A DNA stretch of 64,000 nucleotides from CAYUVF01 sp964448045 (lineage in GTDB: Bacteria; Bacteroidota; Rhodothermia; Rhodothermales; Salinibacteraceae), in contig CAYUVF010000012.1 in assembly GCA_964448045.1 (NCBI GenBank), positions 1-64,000 on the forward strand, written 5' to 3'. A model generated the notes under the pieces. That model worked only from the letters and a program-made list of their open reading frames with translations. It was not told the origin of the DNA and searched no databases. The position numbers were made by a program, and so were the translations under genes. Below, piece after piece: positions 45,433 to 53,520 of the stretch (position 1 is its first letter; every line of letters begins with the position of its first letter).

Positions 45433-46428
45433 CTAATGAAGACGAGCCTGCATCTGGTTGATCAACCAACGCAGCGTCTCGCGCGCCGATCCCGAGGGTA
45501 AGGAACTGAGTTCCTGTTTGGCGGCTTCACTGTGCCTATCGACCGCGGCGCGCGCTTCGTCAAAGATACCGAGGCGATCCATCCGCGTGCGGGCCTCGGG
45601 GATGTCATCGGGCGGCAGACCGCCTTCATTGACGATGCGTGCAAACCAGGCGTGCTCGGCGCCCTCGGCACGTTCGAGGGCGCGCAAGACGATGAATGTT
45701 TTCTTCCCCTCGACCAGATCGCCGCCAACGGCCTTGCCCCAGTTATCAGTATCGGCCGTTAGATCGAGTAGATCATCCTGGATCTGGAAGGCGCGGCCCA
45801 CGTGGCACCCCAACTGCTGCAGATGCGTCCGCTGCTCCATCGTCGCCCCGCCGATGATGCCGCCCAGTTCGAAGGCCGCTTCAAGCAGAGCGCTCGTTTT
45901 GCAGTCAATCATGTCCAGGTACTCATCGACCGTCACATCGGCGCGTTCCTCGAATGCTTTATCGAGCGCCTGGCCACGGCAGAGGCGCTCCACCATCGTG
46001 TGATACACCTGCATCATCTCGCGGAGATCGGCCTCCTTCACCTGCGCGAGCAAATCGTACGACAACGCAAACAACAGGTCGCCCGTGAGGATGGCTGTGC
46101 CCTCGTCCCACTCGACGTGTACGGTGGGTTGGCCGCGTCGGGCATCGGCGTTGTCCATGATGTCGTCATGGACCAGCGTAAAGTTATGAAACACCTCCAC
46201 GGCCAGCGAGGCGGGCAGGGCTGTTTCAGGAGAGGTACCGAAGGCGTCGGCGGTGAGCAGCAGCAGGATGGGCCGGATGCGCTTGCCCTGACTGGCGAGC
46301 ACATAGCGCACCGGATCGTACAGCACGGGGGGCTCGGCATTTGTCGCGAGATTGGGCAGCGCCTGGTTCACTTGCTCACGCAACTGCTCTACCCGAGCAG
46401 CGGCCTTGGGTGTCGTCGTAACGGTCAT
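45433..46428 (-). CDS. Polyprenyl diphosphate synthase
   Basis: A 331-residue trans-isoprenyl diphosphate synthase that elongates allylic diphosphates with IPP. Both aspartate motifs are present: HDDIMDNADARRGQP (first) and QIQDDLLDLTAD (second). Chain length (geranylgeranyl, hepta- or octaprenyl) is not readable with certainty; it could feed carotenoid or quinone synthesis. The ATG at 46428 is chosen; a TTG at 46455 directly after the adk stop is possible. Confidence 0.9.
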   Translation of the reverse strand: MTVTTTPKAAARVEQLREQVNQALPNLATNAEPPVLYDPVRYVLASQGKRIRPILLLLTADAFGTSPETALPASLAVEVFHNFTLVHDDIMDNADARRGQPTVHVEWDEGTAILTGDLLFALSYDLLAQVKEADLREMMQVYHTMVERLCRGQALDKAFEERADVTVDEYLDMIDCKTSALLEAAFELGGIIGGATMEQRTHLQQLGCHVGRAFQIQDDLLDLTADTDNWGKAVGGDLVEGKKTFIVLRALERAEGAEHAWFARIVNEGGLPPDDIPEARTRMDRLGIFDEARAAVDRHSEAAKQELSSLPSGSARETLRWLINQMQARLH

Positions 46429-46455
46429 GGGGCGTCTGGGAATTGAATCCGACAA

Positions 46456-47100
46456 CTAACCCCCGGATTCGAGCGCATCGAGGGCGTGTTTGATACGGCT
46501 ATACACGTCGTCGAAGTCGCCGGTCCCCCGCACCGTGACGAAAAGATCACGCTTCTTGTAATAATTTTTGAGCGGTGCCGTCTCATCCCGGTAGACATGC
46601 AGGCGATTCCGAATAGTTTCGGGCTGGTCATCCGGCCGCTGAACGATCAGATCGGGATCGACGTCGTCGGGTGGGGGCTTGACATCGAGATGGTAGTTTT
46701 CGCCGGTCTCTTTGTGGACGCGCCGCTTCGACAGCCGGTCGACGATGACCTCATCGGGCACGTCCAGGCTGATGACGCCATCCAGCGGGGCATCATGCTC
46801 GTCGAGAAACGCCGTAAGCCATTCCGCCTGCTGGGTCGTGCGCGGATACCCGTCGAGCACGAAATCGTCGTAGCCCTCGGCTGCGATGGCCTCTTCGGCC
46901 AGCTTGCGCACCACCGCATCCGGCACGAGGTCCCCCCGTTCCACGTAGGCCTTAGCCTCCTGGCCAGCAGGCGTTTCGTTCGCCATGGCCTCCCGGATAA
47001 TGTCGCCGGTCGAGATCTGCGTGAGCCCGCGGCGCTCTTCCAGCAGGGTGGCCTGAGATCCCTTGCCCGCACCAGGCGGACCAAAAATAATCAGTCGCAT
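46456..47100 (-). CDS. adk: Adenylate kinase
   Basis: A 214-residue enzyme that interconverts AMP, ADP and ATP. It starts at MRLIIFGPPGAGKGSQ, with P-loop at residues 7-15, AMP-binding STGDIIR and FVLDGYPRTTQQ. The LID (RRVHKETGENYHLDVKPPP) lacks zinc cysteines, as in the Gram-negative type. The upstream in-frame extension to 47319 is not translated in any likely way. It precedes the polyprenyl synthase gene. Confidence 0.96.
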   Translation of the reverse strand: MRLIIFGPPGAGKGSQATLLEERRGLTQISTGDIIREAMANETPAGQEAKAYVERGDLVPDAVVRKLAEEAIAAEGYDDFVLDGYPRTTQQAEWLTAFLDEHDAPLDGVISLDVPDEVIVDRLSKRRVHKETGENYHLDVKPPPDDVDPDLIVQRPDDQPETIRNRLHVYRDETAPLKNYYKKRDLFVTVRGTGDFDDVYSRIKHALDALESGG

Positions 47101-47158
47101 GATACCAGTAATTCGTTGATATTGAGATGCAGAAGAAAATCCGGGGGTACGGCGGCCT

Positions 47159-47698
47159 TCAATCTTCATCCAGGGCCGCCAGATCGGCAACGTCTTGTTC
47201 CAGATCCATCCCGCCGAGCAGGGCATTGAGCCCCTCGCGGACAAAAAGCGCCAGCGAGGTATCGAACACGATGTCGAATAAATTGCGGAACCAGCCGGGA
47301 GACGACCTGGCCTGCCCATTTGGAGTGTAGACGATCAGCGGCGTGCGCTGCTGAAGCGCCTGCTTGACTGCCGTGTCGACGTCCTCTCCCCCTGCAACGG
47401 CGTGGTTCACCTCGTCCCGGAGGGCGTCGATATACCGCTCGATGAGTGCCTTATGGGACCGGCTGAGGCGGCGCTTGCGACGACCGGCAACCCAGAAGCC
47501 AATCAGCAGTCCCACAGCGAGCGCTCCACCCGCGCTCAGGAGCGGACGCTTCTTCATCTCCTCCCAGAGTGAGGTCGGGGTATCCTCCACCTCGTCCCGC
47601 AAGACCTGCATACGCTCGGAGATAGCCTCCGTTTTGCCCTGAAGCCGCGCTTCGATCTCAGCTTTCGACGGTCGCGATTCGTTCGACGAGTGATCCAT
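47159..47698 (-). CDS. Hypothetical one-helix envelope protein
   Basis: A 179-residue protein. A helical N-terminus (KAEIEARLQGKTEAISERMQVLRDEVEDTP) precedes one transmembrane segment (LLSAGGALAVGLLIGFWVAG) and a basic, then acidic cytoplasmic part. The KRPLLSAGGALAVGLLIG block recalls DUF3618/DUF883-like stress membrane proteins. It lies between the holin-like gene and adk on the same strand. Confidence 0.65.
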   Translation of the reverse strand: MDHSSNESRPSKAEIEARLQGKTEAISERMQVLRDEVEDTPTSLWEEMKKRPLLSAGGALAVGLLIGFWVAGRRKRRLSRSHKALIERYIDALRDEVNHAVAGGEDVDTAVKQALQQRTPLIVYTPNGQARSSPGWFRNLFDIVFDTSLALFVREGLNALLGGMDLEQDVADLAALDED

Positions 47699-47739
47699 GC
47701 ACCTATATCCAATCCCTGAACAGACGTAACGGAAAGGGC

Positions 47740-48189
47740 TTACTGCTTAGGCGTGCGCGAGGTCGGCGGGGGCTCCGCATCCGGGCTGGGCTTGGAGCGG
47801 AGATCGACATCGACCAGTTCGGGCTGCGCGGCGCGGAGAATAACGGCGAGGAGCAACAGCAGCCCCGTGACAGCGAGGAACCCCCAGCCGGGATGCCCGA
47901 ACAGCGCCCCCAGCCCGAAGCCCAGCGCTGTAAGTCCAAAGAGCACGGCGAGGAGTCCCAGCCCGGCCAGGATAACCCCCAGCGCGATTTGGTTCGCCTG
48001 CGCCTCAACGCGCTCCTCTACTTCGATCCGGGCCAGCTCAATCCGTAGATCGACCCACTCCTTGAGGTCATCGACGAGCCCCTGCGTCTGCTCCGTAATC
48101 CGTTGCACCTTCCCACCGGAGGGGCGGCGCTGCATCGAGTCGGGCTCGGAGCCCGCCGGGCGTTCCGATCGAGCAGGAGATTCCATCAC
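47740..48189 (-). CDS. Phage holin family / DUF1469-type membrane protein
   Basis: A 149-residue protein with a helical N-terminal stretch (DLKEWVDLRIELARIEVEERV) and two adjacent transmembrane helices (ALGVILAGLGLLAVLFGLTALGFG and GFLAVTGLLLLLAVILRAA), the pattern of PF07332. In spite of the family name such genes are chromosomal and not phage-derived here. It heads a short minus-strand run into the gene at 47159. Confidence 0.75.
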   Translation of the reverse strand: MMESPARSERPAGSEPDSMQRRPSGGKVQRITEQTQGLVDDLKEWVDLRIELARIEVEERVEAQANQIALGVILAGLGLLAVLFGLTALGFGLGALFGHPGWGFLAVTGLLLLLAVILRAAQPELVDVDLRSKPSPDAEPPPTSRTPKQ

Positions 48190-48366
48190 ACAGCTCCCTC
48201 TTTTGCAAATGAATAGGCAGGTTCAATATAGAATTTTTGCTCCCTATCGCAAGTGAAGTAATGATACATCTTGACGGACGAGTGCGGCTGGCGTCGGCAC
48301 GATTTCTTCCGGCATACGTACAGCCCCTATCCGATGCGTTTTTCACCCAACCGATGTCCACCTTTC

Positions 48367-48648
48367 ATGGCCTCCTTCAATTTCGAATCCACCCCGAACC
48401 CTAACAGCCTCAAGATCACCACAGATGCAGGCCGCTTCACCGACGACGGGCTCGCTTCCTACACGTCGCCCGATGAGGCAGAAGGCGACCCGCTGGGCCA
48501 GACCATCATGCGAATCGAAGGCATCATGAACGTGCTCATTCTGCCGGATTTCCTGACGATCAGCAAAACGCCCGAGGCCGACTGGGACAGCGTACTTCCG
48601 CGGGTCCGCCATGCACTCGGTGAGCACTTTGCCACTGAGCAATCGTAG
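48367..48648 (+). CDS. NifU N-terminal / Nfu_N domain protein
   Basis: A 93-residue protein consisting of one Nfu_N (scaffold protein Nfu/NifU N-terminal) domain, starting FESTPNPNSLKI and containing RIEGIMNVLILPDFLTISK. The C-terminal CxxC iron-sulphur domain of full Nfu proteins is absent, so it cannot carry a cluster on its own. The ATG at 48367 is preferred over the longer frame. It ends 3 bp from the convergent acyl-CoA reductase gene. Confidence 0.9.
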   Translation: MASFNFESTPNPNSLKITTDAGRFTDDGLASYTSPDEAEGDPLGQTIMRIEGIMNVLILPDFLTISKTPEADWDSVLPRVRHALGEHFATEQS

Positions 48649-48651
48649 CTG

Positions 48652-49713
48652 CTACGAGAGTCCGGCCAGAAACGCGACGGTATCTTTCCCATCGGGTGTC
48701 CAACTTACCGCGGGCCGCTGAGCCTGTCCCGGTGGGCGAATCGGTCGAACGTCGGGCAGCTGGTTGGCCAGTGACGGACGGGCGATGATCAACTGGATGT
48801 GGTCCCGATGCGCATCGGTCCAGGCGGCAACCTCGTCGAGGTCCTCGTACTCGCTCCAGCGAATGTGGCCGGGACGCTGCGGCTCGGGTTCGCCGCGGCT
48901 CAGCAAAAACTCCAGCCCTTCGCCATAGGCGTGGGACTGATCCGTTGCTTCCAAGAAAGCCTGCTGCATCTCCAGCGAGCCCGGCATATCGGGGTGCGTG
49001 GGAAAGACGCCCCGGAATAGCGCAAACGCGTGCAAATAGGGATCGGGATTCAGATCGCGAGGGGCCCAGATGAGTGCAACATTCCGGCAGCCGTACCCTT
49101 CGTGGAGCAGCGCATCTTCTGCGATTCCCTCCCGCTCGTCCTCCGACTCGTTCCCGTCAACCACCGCCACACTGTACCGGTGCCTGCGAATGAGCCGGCG
49201 CCCTGGCGCGATGGCGTGCTGCTCGCACTGCGCTTCGACCCAGTGAGCGGTGTCGTCGGACCCGGTCGCGATAAGCGCCTCGGCCATGGCGAAGAGCTCA
49301 TCCGCTTCCTCGACGAACACGGCGTCCATATCAGACTCCTCGCGGTCGAGATCAGCAGCGAAGGTCGGCAGCAGCGTAGGGGATTTCGTGGAGGCGCGGC
49401 CGAGGTAGCGATGGCCCGTCAGGAGCACCGCGAGCAGATCCTGCAAACCGGCCAGCGGGACATTACCTGCGCTCAACACGCCGACGGTGCGCGGCGTGGA
49501 TGCCGTTCGTCCGTCGATCCAATCGCGCAGCGCCTCGGCCTTCATCTCGCTCATCTGCTGATTGATGGCAAACGCCAGCGCCTGCTCGGTGAACCGGTTC
49601 TCGGCGTCGAGCGTCGCTTCGACCGCATCCGCACGCGGCGGATACTCGGGATCCTGCCATCGGGATGCAGTGGCCACTATCGCTTCGATGCGCTCCGGAA
49701 GAGACTCTACCAT
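48652..49713 (-). CDS. LuxC-like acyl-CoA / acyl-protein reductase
   Basis: A 353-residue protein of the acyl-CoA reductase LuxC family (PF05893), an aldehyde-dehydrogenase relative that makes fatty aldehydes from acyl-thioesters. Likely nucleophile is C209 (EGYGCRNVALIWAP). The GVLSAGNVPLAGLQDLLAVLL segment is the family's nucleotide-binding region. It follows the LuxE-like gene by 6 bp and is the last of a four-gene operon. No luciferase genes occur nearby. Confidence 0.87.
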   Translation of the reverse strand: MVESLPERIEAIVATASRWQDPEYPPRADAVEATLDAENRFTEQALAFAINQQMSEMKAEALRDWIDGRTASTPRTVGVLSAGNVPLAGLQDLLAVLLTGHRYLGRASTKSPTLLPTFAADLDREESDMDAVFVEEADELFAMAEALIATGSDDTAHWVEAQCEQHAIAPGRRLIRRHRYSVAVVDGNESEDEREGIAEDALLHEGYGCRNVALIWAPRDLNPDPYLHAFALFRGVFPTHPDMPGSLEMQQAFLEATDQSHAYGEGLEFLLSRGEPEPQRPGHIRWSEYEDLDEVAAWTDAHRDHIQLIIARPSLANQLPDVRPIRPPGQAQRPAVSWTPDGKDTVAFLAGLS

Positions 49714-49719
49714 GACCAG

Positions 49720-50736
49720 TTATCGGGCCGACTCCACAAGAAAATTGCACCCGCGCAGCTCGGCCTCGTCGAGACGCCCGAGCACCCTGAATCCCTCCTC
49801 GGTCTGCACCGCCCGGTCCTCCGTGAAGAGCGCCGAAACGCTGTGTAGGTTCGCCAGATCAAACACCGTAAGCGCGCCGGGTTGGCCAGCGGGCCGAGTT
49901 TCGGTTGGCGCATCGGGATCGACGACGCGCGCTCGCATCCAGGGAGGCGGGCGGAAGACGTGATCGCCGCGCGTGTAGCACTGGCTCATCAGCTCACACA
50001 TGCCGTACTCACTCCAAATACGAGACTCCGGCACGCTCAGCCCTGCACTCAGCCGATCGTGCAGGGCGTCGCGGGTGATCGATTGCCGATACGTCTTCAT
50101 CCCCCCCGTTTCGATCACCAGCGCGTCCTCCGGAAGCTGAAGGGCCTTCTCATCAACCAGATCGAGCAGTCCAAAAGCCGCTCCGAATAGGATCAAGTCG
50201 TTGGATGCCCTGCGCGTGTGGGCGATAGCCGCGTCGAGCAGCGAACGATCCGTCAGAAAGAAGCCGCTGTGGTCGTCCCCGTAGCAGTCGATGAGCGTCT
50301 GGACCATGTGTACGAGGGACGACTGTTTCCCCCGCTCCGCATAATGCGGCAGATGTGCCACTAACGTAAACGGTCCGCTCCCAACAACTGCCTCGAAATG
50401 GGTTGTTACGGCACGCTCGTAGAGCGACAGGTCGCGAACGTAGTGTTTGCTCGGCGTCGTGCGACCCGTCCCGCTGCTACGAAAGATGCGCTCGGCCGAC
50501 TCCGTCGGGAACGCGGTGATGGGGGCCTGCTTGAACGCCGCTACGGGCAGATACGGGACTGATGTCCAGTGTGCGAATGGTTTTTCTTTGCAATAACGGC
50601 TATAGACTGGGTTGTGCGCAGTCTGATACCGATACACTTCCCGTGCCAGCGCGTTAAAACCCGCCTCGTCATCCGGATGGAGGTCGAACAAAGCCGACTG
50701 AACGCCTTTGATGATCTCGCGCCCATCCATGATCAC
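49720..50736 (-). CDS. LuxE-like acyl-protein synthetase
   Basis: A 338-residue ANL-type enzyme of the LuxE/PaaK family (PF04443), which activates a fatty acid and passes it to a cysteine for reduction by LuxC. Supporting features are SSGTGRTTPSKHY (phosphate loop), ALVIETGGMKTYRQ and WSEYGMCELMSQCYTRGDHVF. Its start overlaps the upstream redoxin stop by 4 bp. Copy E of the 12-mer element lies within its first 50 codons. Confidence 0.9.
   Translation of the reverse strand: MIMDGREIIKGVQSALFDLHPDDEAGFNALAREVYRYQTAHNPVYSRYCKEKPFAHWTSVPYLPVAAFKQAPITAFPTESAERIFRSSGTGRTTPSKHYVRDLSLYERAVTTHFEAVVGSGPFTLVAHLPHYAERGKQSSLVHMVQTLIDCYGDDHSGFFLTDRSLLDAAIAHTRRASNDLILFGAAFGLLDLVDEKALQLPEDALVIETGGMKTYRQSITRDALHDRLSAGLSVPESRIWSEYGMCELMSQCYTRGDHVFRPPPWMRARVVDPDAPTETRPAGQPGALTVFDLANLHSVSALFTEDRAVQTEEGFRVLGRLDEAELRGCNFLVESAR
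50588..50599 (+). repeat. TTGCAATAACGG element, copy E (inside a gene)
   Basis: Exact 12-mer within the LuxE-like gene, where the coding strand reads SRYCKEK. The bases after the core are CT, not AT. It may be chance selection through coding, though an exact match is unlikely. Confidence 0.5.
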
Positions 50737-51365
50737 TGGGGATACTTGATCGTGCAGCCAAAGGCTTTTGTCTGCGACACTTCGATCTGCGCATTTTGCA
50801 CCAGCGCCGTAAGCGCATTCCGGAGATACGACGTCGTCACCTGATCGCCCGACGCCGGGCTGTCATCGATGGTCCCCGTGTATACCAGCGTTTGCGTGCT
50901 GTCGAATACGAACACCTGCGGCGTCCGCGAGGCGCCCAGCGCCTGGGCCAGCGCGGCATTCGGATCGCGGACGTACGGCGCCTGATAACCCTGCTCGGAT
51001 GCATGTTCGCGAGAGGCCTCAAGCGATTCCTGTGGAAAGGCCGAGGGATCGTTGGAATTCACCCGGACAAACCGGACGTCTTGATCGGCAAACTCGTTGA
51101 CGAGCGCGTCTACCCGGCTCTCGTATTTCCGCACCCAGGGACACTGGTTGCTCCAAAACAGAATCACCGTCGCCGTGCTGCCAGTCAGCGCATCCAGCGA
51201 TACCGACGACCCGTCGATCTGCGTGAGCGGCTGATCGAGCGTCGGCATCTCGGTGCCGAGCGGCACTTCCTGCGGCTGAGCAAAAATCGGGGCGGCCACG
51301 CTACTCCCCAGCAGCATCAGCATACCCAACACGAGACATCGGATCGTATCCATCATGGCGTTCAC
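50733..51365 (-). CDS. Exported thioredoxin-fold (redoxin) protein
   Basis: A 210-residue protein with a signal peptide cut near APIFAQ (residue 30) and an AhpC/TSA-like redoxin domain. The active site is CPWV with a single Cys75; the second Cys of a CxxC is lost, and Cys204 near the C-terminus (FGCTIKYP) may replace it. Overlaps of 4 bp with both the TlpA and the LuxE genes show a tight operon. Role likely periplasmic thiol chemistry. Confidence 0.85.
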   Translation of the reverse strand: MNAMMDTIRCLVLGMLMLLGSSVAAPIFAQPQEVPLGTEMPTLDQPLTQIDGSSVSLDALTGSTATVILFWSNQCPWVRKYESRVDALVNEFADQDVRFVRVNSNDPSAFPQESLEASREHASEQGYQAPYVRDPNAALAQALGASRTPQVFVFDSTQTLVYTGTIDDSPASGDQVTTSYLRNALTALVQNAQIEVSQTKAFGCTIKYPQ

Positions 51366-51877
51366 CCCGCTTCATTGGCGTTGAGTGCAGATTCGACACG
51401 TGCTTTCAGCGACTCGAAGTCGGTTTTTCCCTCCCGAAACTCAATCAGGGTTCCTTCCGCGTCGTAGATGAAGGTGGCCGGAATGGCTCCCGTCCAATCC
51501 TCGTGAAACGCATTCACGAAAGGCGTTGTCTTCCCCTCCTTCAGATAGGACCGCTCAGTGAGCCCCTGTTCGGCGAGAAACTGTTGAGCCGCTGCTTTCT
51601 CATCCGGAAAATCTGTGGATACAAAGATGACCTCCACCCCGCGGTCGCTGAGCGTGCGATCCAGCTTCATAAACGCGGGAAACTCCTCGATGCACGGCAC
51701 GCACCATGTCGCCCAGAAATTGACGACGGTGATCGTGGCCTCGTTCTGTTCGACGGCGCTCAGAATCTCGGTGTGCGTGGCCGATATGAGGTCGGGCGCT
51801 TGAGCACATGCGGGCGGAGTGAGCATCAGTCCCGCGAGCAGAAGCACCACGCCGACAGAAAGGAATCGGGTACGCAT
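51362..51877 (-). CDS. TlpA-type thiol-disulphide oxidoreductase
   Basis: A 171-residue exported protein. Signal peptide ending near ACAQA (residue 26) and a TlpA/ResA-like thioredoxin fold with active site WATWCVPC (C59 and C62). Such proteins reduce apocytochromes or other periplasmic thiols. First gene of the operon with the redoxin, LuxE-like and LuxC-like genes. Confidence 0.92.
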   Translation of the reverse strand: MRTRFLSVGVVLLLAGLMLTPPACAQAPDLISATHTEILSAVEQNEATITVVNFWATWCVPCIEEFPAFMKLDRTLSDRGVEVIFVSTDFPDEKAAAQQFLAEQGLTERSYLKEGKTTPFVNAFHEDWTGAIPATFIYDAEGTLIEFREGKTDFESLKARVESALNANEAG

Positions 51878-51958
51878 CGTTGGGCCTGTAAAAGTTCGTT
51901 CTGGGTCATGGAGCTTTAGCGCACGTCACAGCGCGGTGTTCCCACGTGCAAGCGCCCC

Positions 51959-53467
51959 TCATACGTCCGAGGCCGACCACGGCGTGAGCGTGCGCTGCGC
52001 CAGCCAGCGGTTCATGCCAATGAGCAGGGCCAGCACGATGCCCCACTGCACCAGGCACGTCATCACGCTGTAGGGCTCCAGCGGATTGAACCACGTATCT
52101 GGCGCGTACACGGCCGCCGATCGGTAGAGCCACCAGCCCAGCAGCACGACGGCCTGCACGGGCACGACGACGCCTGCCAGCAAGTCCCATCCGCGCCCCG
52201 GATTGATATCTCCGGGGCTGCCGAGGATCGCATCCACCCGAAACTGACGCACCCCGTAGCGAATCACGGCGAAGGCCACAAACGCGCCAGAGATGAGCAG
52301 TCCAATCCCCCAAACAAAATCCTGATTTGCAAAGAAGCCGAGGTTCAGCGCCGACGGCATGCCAAGCAAAAAGCCCGCACCGCCCACACATCCCACCGCC
52401 GTGGAGCGCGTCATTCCGGCATCGGCAAGCACACGGGTAGTCAGTTCGATCATGGAGATGAGCGAGCTGAACGCAGCGAACGACAGACCCAGGAAAAACA
52501 GATTCGCGAGCACCATCCCCAGCGGCATCTGGGCGAAGAGCTGTGGCATCCAGATGAAGGTTAGGCCAGTTCCAGCGGGGCCGCTCGTCTGCATCACATC
52601 GAGGATTTCCCCCTGTGTCATCTGGCTGCCGAGCACGGCAAAAACAGTCCCAAAAATGATCATCGCTGCGAGCAACGACACGATATTGTTGCCAATACCG
52701 GTGATGAATGCATTGGTCACAACGCCGTGGCGCGCTTGCATGTAGGCCCCATAGCTTAAGATAAGTCCCCAACCGGCACCGGTGTCCCACGCATTTTGCG
52801 TGAGCGCTTCGAGCCAGATCTCCGGACGGCTCAGGAGCTCCCACTGCGGCGTGAACAAGAACGCGAGCCCGTCCATGGCCCCATCGAGGGTCAACGTGCG
52901 CGCCAGAGCCAGCAGAACGATGAGCAGCAGCGTCGGAATCAGTACCTTATTGACGCGCTCGATGGACGCAACCCCTTTCCACACCGCCAATCCGCCAAAC
53001 GTCATCGCGATGGCATGAAAGACAATCGGCGTCCCGCCGGCCTGAAAGTTCTCCCACACCCCTTCCGCTGCCGATACGGTGAGAGGCAACGGATTCGTCA
53101 GCGTTTCCACAAAGTAGAAGATGCACCACCCGGCTACGACCGAATAATAAAACATAATCGCGGTCGCGACAAAGCCCACGAATCCGCCCATCCAGGCGTA
53201 GCGCTCGCCGGCGACCTTGGCGAAGGTGCCCACGACGCCCATCCGCCCCTTCCGGCCCAGCGCGTATTCGGCAATGATCAGCGGGATGCTCCAGACGAAG
53301 AGAAAAACGACCCAGGCCACCAGGAACGCACCCGCGCCTTCTTCTCCTCCATTCGTCGCTGCGATGCGCGGAAAGCGCCAGATATTCCCCGTGCCCACGG
53401 CAATCCCGAGCACACTGAGGAGGAGTCCGAGCCGGGTCGAGAAGCGCTGATTATCGGAAGCAGACAT
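51959..53467 (-). CDS. Sodium-dependent (NSS/SNF-family) transporter
   Basis: A 502-residue symporter of the neurotransmitter:sodium family (LeuT fold), probably for an amino acid. The N-terminal helix has the hallmark LGIAVGTGNIWRFP and about twelve helices follow. Helix 6 carries the sodium-site GAGWGLILSYGAY segment. Substrate unknown. It lies 53 bp after the acylase gene on the same strand, which could link uptake of amino acids to amide hydrolysis. Confidence 0.93.
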   Translation of the reverse strand: MSASDNQRFSTRLGLLLSVLGIAVGTGNIWRFPRIAATNGGEEGAGAFLVAWVVFLFVWSIPLIIAEYALGRKGRMGVVGTFAKVAGERYAWMGGFVGFVATAIMFYYSVVAGWCIFYFVETLTNPLPLTVSAAEGVWENFQAGGTPIVFHAIAMTFGGLAVWKGVASIERVNKVLIPTLLLIVLLALARTLTLDGAMDGLAFLFTPQWELLSRPEIWLEALTQNAWDTGAGWGLILSYGAYMQARHGVVTNAFITGIGNNIVSLLAAMIIFGTVFAVLGSQMTQGEILDVMQTSGPAGTGLTFIWMPQLFAQMPLGMVLANLFFLGLSFAAFSSLISMIELTTRVLADAGMTRSTAVGCVGGAGFLLGMPSALNLGFFANQDFVWGIGLLISGAFVAFAVIRYGVRQFRVDAILGSPGDINPGRGWDLLAGVVVPVQAVVLLGWWLYRSAAVYAPDTWFNPLEPYSVMTCLVQWGIVLALLIGMNRWLAQRTLTPWSASDV

Positions 53468-53520
53468 ACGGTTACGAAGGATCGATGGGGATCGAGGTAG
53501 ACAAGCGCCTGCGCTATGAG

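Noticed and set aside
47101..47319. N-terminal extension of adenylate kinase
   Set aside because: The extra 73 residues are unlike the family, and the P-loop begins six residues after the ATG at 47100.
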